This document shows, one piece after another, positions 1 to 4,733 of a stretch of 6,778 nt of DNA. The notes beneath the pieces are model-generated. The model saw nothing but the letters and a program-made list of their open reading frames with translations, was not told where the DNA came from and did not search any database. The stretch spans positions 1 to 6,778 of the forward strand of contig DYON01000143.1 in the NCBI GenBank assembly GCA_020720525.1. Reading direction: 5' to 3'. The DNA is from Acetofilamentum sp. GTDB taxonomy: Bacteria; Bacteroidota; Bacteroidia; Bacteroidales; DTU049. The translations under genes and the position numbers were made by a program. The first letter of the stretch is position 1. Every line of letters begins with the position of its first letter.

Positions 1-390
1 AGCCTCAAACCGTGAGCGGAACTGCTCGTTCATCGAACGCTCTTTCAACTCTTTTGAATGGCTTTCCACTTTGAGGGAATAAACCGTGTTACGGTCTGAT
101 TTTACACGACACAAATCAATCTTTTGTTTTTTATTAGCGGTAACTGTTGTAGCACCGGCTTCGATGTTGTAGTTTTTCAGACTATAGCGACTAACGCACA
201 TATAATCATAGCCTTTCTCTTTTATCATGCTTAGGTTTTCATCCGTGGCAATGCCCGCATCGATTACAACCAAGGCTTTTTTTGCCGAAGAAGATGTTTT
301 AATCCGCAAGTTCTTTATCATTCCTTACAAAGTTTTGGCATCGGCCATGTTCCCCTCCAAAATAGACAAGTACTTGTATAGTTTCACAAC
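1..390 (-). pseudogene. IS1634-family transposase fragment, truncated and with in-frame stop
   Basis: Read on the minus strand, this stretch encodes the central part of a DDE transposase of the IS1634 group (IS4-like superfamily). Recognisable pieces in order are LEGNMADAKTL (about 360-328), VVIDAGIATDENL (about 273-232), KGYDYMCVSRYSL (about 210-175) and, near the window edge, NEQFRSRF. The aspartate in VVIDAG lies in the segment that normally carries the second catalytic acidic residue. The frame is open from 324 down to 1 but is broken by TAA at 325-327, with family-like sequence continuing in the same frame upstream of it. A second stop, TGA, lies at 409-411. The N-terminal part of the transposase and the element's terminal inverted repeat are missing on the right, where the sequence changes into an unrelated surface-protein gene between about 370 and 420. 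The C-terminal part lies beyond the window. The family call rests on remembered motifs. The decay is seen directly. Confidence 0.8.
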
Positions 391-415
391 GGTTTTACCA
401 ATCAGGCATCAGATC

Positions 416-1258
416 TTTACGATCCCCAATACTAATGGTTGTACTTGGAACTCTGCTCAAAACGCATCTTCTTGGTTCAAATTTATTGCCGATGCAACCA
501 ATGTAACCATAACCATATCAGGAGTTACCGCTTCGCTCCAGATTCTGGGGGATGAAAACTCAAATCAGTGCGATGCCTCGGCAACAACGGTACTTAATGG
601 TAGCTGCCCAGAAGACCTCGCAAACGACACTTATATCAGCCCGCGATATAGCAACGGCTCAGCGAATAACAACCAACTCAAAATGAACGGGCTCACAATT
701 GGCGAAACAGACTATTTCGTTGTTAATGGGAATGGATTAGCAATTTCGCCATTTTATATCGAAATTGCTGGTGCCAGCGATTTATGTTCCGATGTCTTGC
801 CTGTTGAATTGCTCTTATTTCAAGCTAATTCATTCCAATTTCAATTATTCTTCGGAGCTGGAAATTCTAACGTCATTCTCAATTATCAATTCACTGACAC
901 AGTTGTTACGTTTTCACCTGTTTATTACCGTCTGAAACAAACCGATTTCAACGGCGATTATGCATTTATTGGCGAAGATGTTATTGATTGCTCTATAAAA
1001 AACGAGTCATTGAATTTATTCATGAATTATAATCATGAATTAGAAACGGTAAACAATAATTTTACCAGTACATCAACAAATTCATACCGCTTGGTTGCAT
1101 ATAATACAGTGGGTCAACTCGTATTTGTAGAAGATTACTTTGCAAAAGTTGGCGAAAACAGCTTTATTGTTAATACAAATAATTGGAGAGAAGGAATATA
1201 TTTTTTTCAACTAATACACAATAGTAAAATATACAGACAAAAAATAATAATTCATTAA
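416..1258 (+). pseudogene. 5'-truncated secreted/surface protein with T9SS-like C-terminal domain
   Basis: This is the 3' part of a gene for a large exported protein. The open frame runs further left, to an ATG at 227, but that part is antisense to the transposase and gives no signal peptide, so it is not accepted as the true start. From about 422 the product is a beta-rich, Asn/Ser/Thr-rich extracellular module (NGCTWNSAQNASSWFKF, then TDYFVVNG). Next comes the LPVELLLF linker that in Bacteroidota usually precedes a fibronectin-like segment with YYRLKQTDFNGDY. The end (VGQLVF, WREGIYFFQL, basic KIYRQKIIIH) resembles a type A T9SS sorting domain, which directs export across the outer membrane and attachment to the surface. 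Two oddities stand out. The stretch between LPVELL and GAGNSN is much shorter than usual, suggesting an in-frame deletion, and the usual YPNP motif at the start of the sorting domain is absent. Probably a non-functional remnant. Its original ligand or enzymatic role is unknown. Confidence 0.65.
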
Positions 1259-1334
1259 AAATCACATATTTCCTTTTGATATCCAATACTAATTCCTCTC
1301 ACACTACGTTTTTTCATCGTCTGTTTGAATTTCG

Positions 1335-1342
1335 TATCTTTG
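1335..1342 (+). promoter_or_regulatory. Bacteroidota-type -7 promoter box (TATCTTTG) for dxs
   Basis: TATCTTTG at 1335-1342 matches the TAnnTTTG -7 consensus of the Bacteroidota housekeeping sigma factor and is followed by the frequently seen GCACC. The -33 region, about 20 bp upstream (1308-1316, GTTTTTTCA), is T-rich but only a weak match to TTTG. A TTTG at 1324-1327 is too close to serve as -33. With a start site 4-7 nt after the box, the leader before the dxs ATG at 1353 would be only about 4-7 nt long. It would drive dxs and probably the genes behind it. Confidence 0.7.
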
Positions 1343-1352
1343 CACCCCGAAA

Positions 1353-3254
1353 ATGGTAGTAAAAGCAGGAACATATTTATCGCAAATTCAGTCGCCTCAA
1401 GACCTGAAAAAACTGAAACCACAGGAGTTAAAGACTCTTGCTGCCGAATTGCGCACTTTTTTGATTGAAAACATGGCTCATCATCCTGGTCATTTAGGCG
1501 CAAATTTGGGTGTGGTTGAGCTCACAATTGCATTGCATTATTGCTTCGATTCGCCAACTGACCGCATGATTTGGGATGTTGGTCATCAGGCATATATTCA
1601 CAAAATTCTCACTGGTCGTCGCGACGGATTTCACACCATCCGTCAAAAAGAAGGGATCAGTGGTTTTCCGAAAATGTCGGAAAGCGAACACGATACTTTC
1701 GGAACCGGACATAGCAGTACCAGTATTTCTGCTGCATTGGGCATGGCGGTTGCCGAGCAAAACAACGGACATCATCATATTGCCATTATTGGCGATGGGA
1801 GCATGAATGCTGGAATGGCATTTGAGGCCATGAACAATATGGCTTCGTCGAACGCCAATATTCTTGTAATTCTCAACGACAACGGCATCGCCATCGACGA
1901 AAACACAGGTGCATTTACTCGCTATCTTACAAGAATAACGGCATCGCATACCTACAACCGAATTAAACGTGGAATTTGGCGAGTTTTCCGTAACACCTTT
2001 ATTCAAAAAATCGCCAATAAAACAGCCACTGCTCTTAAATGGACATGGCTAAAACGATCCAATCTGTTCGAAGCATTCAATCTGCGTTATTTTGGGCCTG
2101 TAGATGGTCACGATATTGGTCAGCTAATCAATATTTTTGAAGATTTGCGCGACATTCATGGACCCAAGCTACTGCACGTTGTTACCAAAAAAGGCAAAGG
2201 GTTCAAACCCGCAGAAAAAGATCAGGTTACATTTCATGCTCCAGGTCGCTACGATGCACACACGGGTGAAATTCTCGATTCGGGTTGCAGCAAAACCCCG
2301 CCAAAATATCAAGTCGTTTACGGGAAAACACTACTTCAATTAGCCGAGCAAAACGAAAATATTTTCGCTATAACGCCAGCAATGATTAGTGGAAGTTCGC
2401 TCAACATCATGCAAGCTCGATTTCCCAAACGTGTTTTCGATGTTGGCATTGCCGAACAACATGCGGTTACTTTCGCTGCTGGTTTGGCGTGCGAAGGTAA
2501 AATTCCATTCTGCACCATTTATTCATCGTTTTTGCAACGAGCCTACGATCAATTGATTCACGATGTAGCGCTGCAAAATCTGCCAGTAATTTTTGGCATC
2601 GACCGTGGCGGCTTGGTTGGCGAAGACGGGGCAACTCATCATGGAGCCTTCGACTTAGCTTTTCTGCGACCGATCCCAAATATGATTATTTCGGCACCAA
2701 TGAATGCTTTGCAATTGCGCAACCTCATGTATTCGGCGCAGAAAAATCCAACAGGACCGTTTGCTATCCGCTATCCACGCGGTTTGGCCGATTCATCCGA
2801 TTGGGAAAAACCTTTCGCTTTAATGGAAATCGGCAAAGGTCAAAAACTCAAAAGCGGCGAAGATGTTGCGATTGTATCTATTGGTCAACCTGGCATTGAC
2901 GCAATGGCTTGTTATGAATTTTTCGACACAAACAGGATATCCGTTTCGCATTACGATATGATATTTCTGAAACCCATCGATCAAGAATTGCTTCACGAAG
3001 CATGCAAAAACCATCATGCCATTGTAAGCATCGAAGATGGAACCACTACTGGCGGGCTTGGCACTGTCATAGCCGAATTCATGGTCGAAAATGGCTATCA
3101 TCTTCCATTGGTATGCTTGGGCATTCCAGACCGATTCATCGAACACGATAGTGTGTCGGGACTCAAAAAAACACTTGGCTTCGACAGCGAAGGAATAAAA
3201 AACGCTGTTGTATCCATTCATTCAAAAATCAAAAAAACAAAGCAATATGGCTAA
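1353..3254 (+). CDS. dxs: 1-deoxy-D-xylulose-5-phosphate synthase
   Basis: A cytosolic, thiamine-diphosphate-dependent enzyme that condenses pyruvate with glyceraldehyde 3-phosphate to 1-deoxy-D-xylulose 5-phosphate, the first step of the MEP isoprenoid pathway. The 633-residue length is normal for the family. Visible motifs are GHLGANLG (His47), WDVGHQAYIHK (His78), GHSSTSISAALGMA (119-132), the diphosphate/Mg motif GDGSMNAG (147-154) with LNDN (174-177), YFGPVDGHD, and the pyrimidine-domain motif DVGIAEQH with the catalytic Glu368. GEDGATHHGAFDL, PFAIRYPRG and EDGTTTGGLG in the C-terminal half complete the set. In the GDG motif, Asn-Ala stands where Thr-Gly is common. The fold is otherwise intact, so activity is expected. 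The ATG at 1353 is chosen because the family N-terminus begins just after it and no other start codon is near. A TAnnTTTG box ends 11 bp upstream. The stop overlaps the next gene by 8 bp, so it appears to head an operon. Confidence 0.96.
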   Translation: MVVKAGTYLSQIQSPQDLKKLKPQELKTLAAELRTFLIENMAHHPGHLGANLGVVELTIALHYCFDSPTDRMIWDVGHQAYIHKILTGRRDGFHTIRQKEGISGFPKMSESEHDTFGTGHSSTSISAALGMAVAEQNNGHHHIAIIGDGSMNAGMAFEAMNNMASSNANILVILNDNGIAIDENTGAFTRYLTRITASHTYNRIKRGIWRVFRNTFIQKIANKTATALKWTWLKRSNLFEAFNLRYFGPVDGHDIGQLINIFEDLRDIHGPKLLHVVTKKGKGFKPAEKDQVTFHAPGRYDAHTGEILDSGCSKTPPKYQVVYGKTLLQLAEQNENIFAITPAMISGSSLNIMQARFPKRVFDVGIAEQHAVTFAAGLACEGKIPFCTIYSSFLQRAYDQLIHDVALQNLPVIFGIDRGGLVGEDGATHHGAFDLAFLRPIPNMIISAPMNALQLRNLMYSAQKNPTGPFAIRYPRGLADSSDWEKPFALMEIGKGQKLKSGEDVAIVSIGQPGIDAMACYEFFDTNRISVSHYDMIFLKPIDQELLHEACKNHHAIVSIEDGTTTGGLGTVIAEFMVENGYHLPLVCLGIPDRFIEHDSVSGLKKTLGFDSEGIKNAVVSIHSKIKKTKQYG

Positions 3255-3579
3255 CAAAAGAGGAATCAAAGGCGACGTAAACTTTCTTACAAACGAAGTA
3301 CTGGTTGACGGAATCATGATGATGTCGTTGTATCAAGAAAAAAGTGAAGAAATCATGAAACATTTGGAAAAAGTGGCTGTAAGTCGCAACGAATTTGTTG
3401 CTGCCATCCAAAATCCACCAGCAAAACGTGATCGCTTAGCACTCGAAGATCGCAAAAAAAATCGCGTGGCTCGTTCAAAGGCAATGAGAAAAATCATTGA
3501 CGAACATTTCAATGTTTTCAGCAAAGCGTTAGATGCCACTTACGAATACATGGGAACTCTCTCGGGAGAAGTAAAGTAA
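3247..3579 (+). CDS. small hypothetical protein, translationally coupled to dxs
   Basis: A 110-residue protein of unknown function. The ATG at 3247 overlaps the end of dxs (stop at 3252-3254) by 8 bp in another frame, an arrangement typical of translational coupling. An in-frame ATG at 3208 lies deeper inside dxs and would add 13 residues, but MANKRGIKGDVNFLTNEV looks like the natural N-terminus: from memory, small Bacteroidota proteins beginning MANKR and followed by a Lys/Asp/Asn-rich helix are widespread. There is no signal peptide, membrane segment or cysteine. The sequence is highly charged and looks all-helical, with a strongly basic stretch (about residues 60-80, AKRDRLALEDRKKNRVARSK). 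It is probably cytosolic, possibly nucleic-acid- or ribosome-associated, but that is only inferred from charge. Its TAA is followed at once by the ATG of the radical SAM gene, so the two are surely cotranscribed. Confidence 0.85.
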   Translation: MANKRGIKGDVNFLTNEVLVDGIMMMSLYQEKSEEIMKHLEKVAVSRNEFVAAIQNPPAKRDRLALEDRKKNRVARSKAMRKIIDEHFNVFSKALDATYEYMGTLSGEVK

Positions 3580-4356
3580 ATGGAAACACATCTTTTCGGT
3601 AGCATCATTTTCGGGCCGGTGCGAAGCCGCCGCTTGGGCTTGTCGCTAGGAATTAATCTCCTTCCGGCAAACAAAAAACTATGCAATTTTGAGTGCATTT
3701 ATTGTGAATGTGGTTGGACCGACAAAGATATGGAATCTTCTTTGCCAGCGGCTGCCGATGTGGTTGCTGCGCTCGAAGTACAGCTCCGCAAAATGGTTGC
3801 TGCGGGCGAAATTCCTGATGTACTCACTTTCTCAGGAAATGGTGAACCAACGATGCATCCTGATTTTGATATCATCATGCAGGAAACCGTGAGGCTGCGA
3901 AATACATTGGTTCCATCGGCAAAAATTGCAGTGTTGAGCAATTCAACGCAACTACATAATCCCAAAGTGGCGGCAGCATTGACTTTGGCCGACAAGTCCA
4001 TTTTAAAACTTGACAGCACAGATCCAGAGCAATTTCGCCGCATCAACAAACCTGCTGTGGGCATCGAGCTTGCTGCCATCATGCAAAATCTGCGCAAATT
4101 CACAGGCAACATTATCGTACAAACCATGCTGCTGCGAGGCGAATCGGAAGGCGAAAGCATCGACAACACCAACGAAAAGTCGCTGCTCGAATTGGCAGCT
4201 TTTGTCTCCTCCATCCATGCTGCAGAGTGGATGATTTATCCCATCGACCGGCCAACACCGGATAAAAATCTCATTAAAATCAGTGAGGTGGAAATGGATC
4301 GCGCTGGCGAATTTCTGCGTCAGCACACCAATGTACCTGTAACTGTAAGATATTAG
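3580..4356 (+). CDS. radical SAM protein, COG0731-like (wyosine-synthase-related Fe-S oxidoreductase)
   Basis: A 258-residue radical S-adenosylmethionine enzyme. The Fe4S4-binding motif CNFECIYC gives Cys35, Cys39 and Cys42 (CX3CX2C), with an additional Cys44 in the family-typical CECG. Before it stands FGPVRSRRLGLSLGINLLP (11-29), the N-terminal signature of COG0731-type proteins. FSGNGEPT (84-91) is the SAM-binding GGE-like motif. VLSNST (from about residue 109) and LKLDS (from about 143) correspond to later strands of the TIM-barrel core. COG0731 includes TYW1, which makes the imidazoline precursor of wybutosine in archaeal and eukaryotic tRNA-Phe. This protein lacks TYW1's flavodoxin domain, and bacteria do not generally make wybutosine, so the substrate is unknown. 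The protein is soluble, with no extra C-terminal cluster domain. It starts immediately after the preceding stop (TAAATG) and lies upstream of metG. A tRNA- or translation-related role is possible from context but not shown. Confidence 0.9.
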   Translation: METHLFGSIIFGPVRSRRLGLSLGINLLPANKKLCNFECIYCECGWTDKDMESSLPAAADVVAALEVQLRKMVAAGEIPDVLTFSGNGEPTMHPDFDIIMQETVRLRNTLVPSAKIAVLSNSTQLHNPKVAAALTLADKSILKLDSTDPEQFRRINKPAVGIELAAIMQNLRKFTGNIIVQTMLLRGESEGESIDNTNEKSLLELAAFVSSIHAAEWMIYPIDRPTPDKNLIKISEVEMDRAGEFLRQHTNVPVTVRY

Positions 4357-4404
4357 ACTATGCGTTTTTTCAAAACAGTTAACAAAACAACATTAAATAA
4401 TTCA

Positions 4405-4450
4405 GCCATCCTGAGTGTCCGTCGCCTCGACGGATGTATCGAAGGATGGC
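4405..4450 (-). repeat. REP-like palindrome, copy 1 (GC-rich core)
   Basis: A nested inverted repeat. The outer stem is GCCATCCT (4405-4412) with AGGATGGC (4443-4450). The inner stem is TCCGTCG (4418-4424) with CGACGGA (4428-4434) around the loop CCT. Read on the minus strand it is GCCATCC, TTCGATACA, a 7-bp hairpin, then CACTCAGGATGGC. The arms flanking the core are nearly the same as in the second copy at 4544-4623. Either strand could fold as RNA. There is no T-tract after it, so it is not a standard intrinsic terminator, though it could slow read-through from the radical SAM gene to metG. Confidence 0.8.
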
Positions 4451-4510
4451 AAATAACATCGACTGCATTTCGACCAATCTCGAGAATATCAAATCAAGAC
4501 TCTAATGACA

Positions 4511-4651
4511 AAGTTTTACAACAAATAAAATGGCGATAGGACCGCATTCGCACTTCGATACAAAAAATTCAACGTACCATTTCTGCTCACGCAAACGTTA
4601 AATTTTTCACTCAGTATGACTGCGACTATTTTTAATCATGTTGCAAAACTT
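4511..4651. repeat. long-range inverted repeat enclosing REP-like copy 2
   Basis: AAGTTTTACAACA (4511-4523) and TGTTGCAAAACTT (4639-4651) are reverse complements at 12 of 13 positions. They enclose copy 2 of the REP-like palindrome, so the 141-nt stretch could fold into one extended, interrupted hairpin. Its function is unknown. It may be part of the architecture of the putative inserted element. Confidence 0.5.
4544..4623 (+). repeat. REP-like palindrome, copy 2 (AT-rich core)
   Basis: The left arm TTCGATACA (4554-4562) is followed directly by a hairpin core. The core consists of AAAAATTCAACGT (4563-4575) and ACGTTAAATTTTT (4595-4607), which pair at 12 of 13 positions around a 19-nt loop. 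The right arm CACTCAGTATGAC (4608-4620) follows directly. A weak outer stem (GCATTCGCACT at 4544-4554 with AGTATGACTGC at 4613-4623, 8 of 11 positions) matches the position of the perfect outer stem of copy 1. The unit is oriented opposite to copy 1. Confidence 0.75.
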
Positions 4652-4733
4652 GTTTCGACGGAGGCCTCAATGTGAAAACGGGTTTTAAATTGGGTAGCAA
4701 AAAACAGACCTTGAAATTGAAAAGACATAGACT

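Noticed and set aside
227..415. Extension of the surface-protein frame to the ATG at 227
   Set aside because: This part is exactly antisense to the recognisable transposase, gives no signal peptide, and is explained as a chance open frame across the junction.
1324..1327. TTTG as the -33 element of the dxs promoter
   Set aside because: It is only 7 nt from the -7 box, whereas about 19-21 nt is expected. The T-rich stretch at 1309-1314 is the better though weak candidate.
3699..4214. Long minus-strand open frame inside the radical SAM gene, and similar ones inside dxs and metG
   Set aside because: They lie antisense to well-recognised genes, lack promoters and show no family features. Codon structure of the true genes explains them.
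4339..4382. Possible terminator after the radical SAM gene (AACTGT at 4341-4346 with ACAGTT at 4375-4380, and GTTTT/AAAAC at 4364-4376)
   Set aside because: The stems are short, AT-rich and separated, and no T-tract follows. It does not meet the pattern of an intrinsic terminator.
4360..4539. A 59-codon open frame starting at ATG 4360, 3 nt after the radical SAM stop
   Set aside because: It runs straight through REP-like copy 1 and ends inside the repeat-bearing spacer. Its start lies in the duplicated TAGACTATG, so it is most simply metG's former start codon reading into inserted DNA. The product resembles nothing I recognise.
4655..4675. GGAGG-like ribosome binding site before ATG at 4671, and the 8-bp palindrome GAGGCCTC (4661-4668)
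   Set aside because: The ATG is followed directly by a TGA stop, so no gene starts there. An isolated 8-bp palindrome is not significant.
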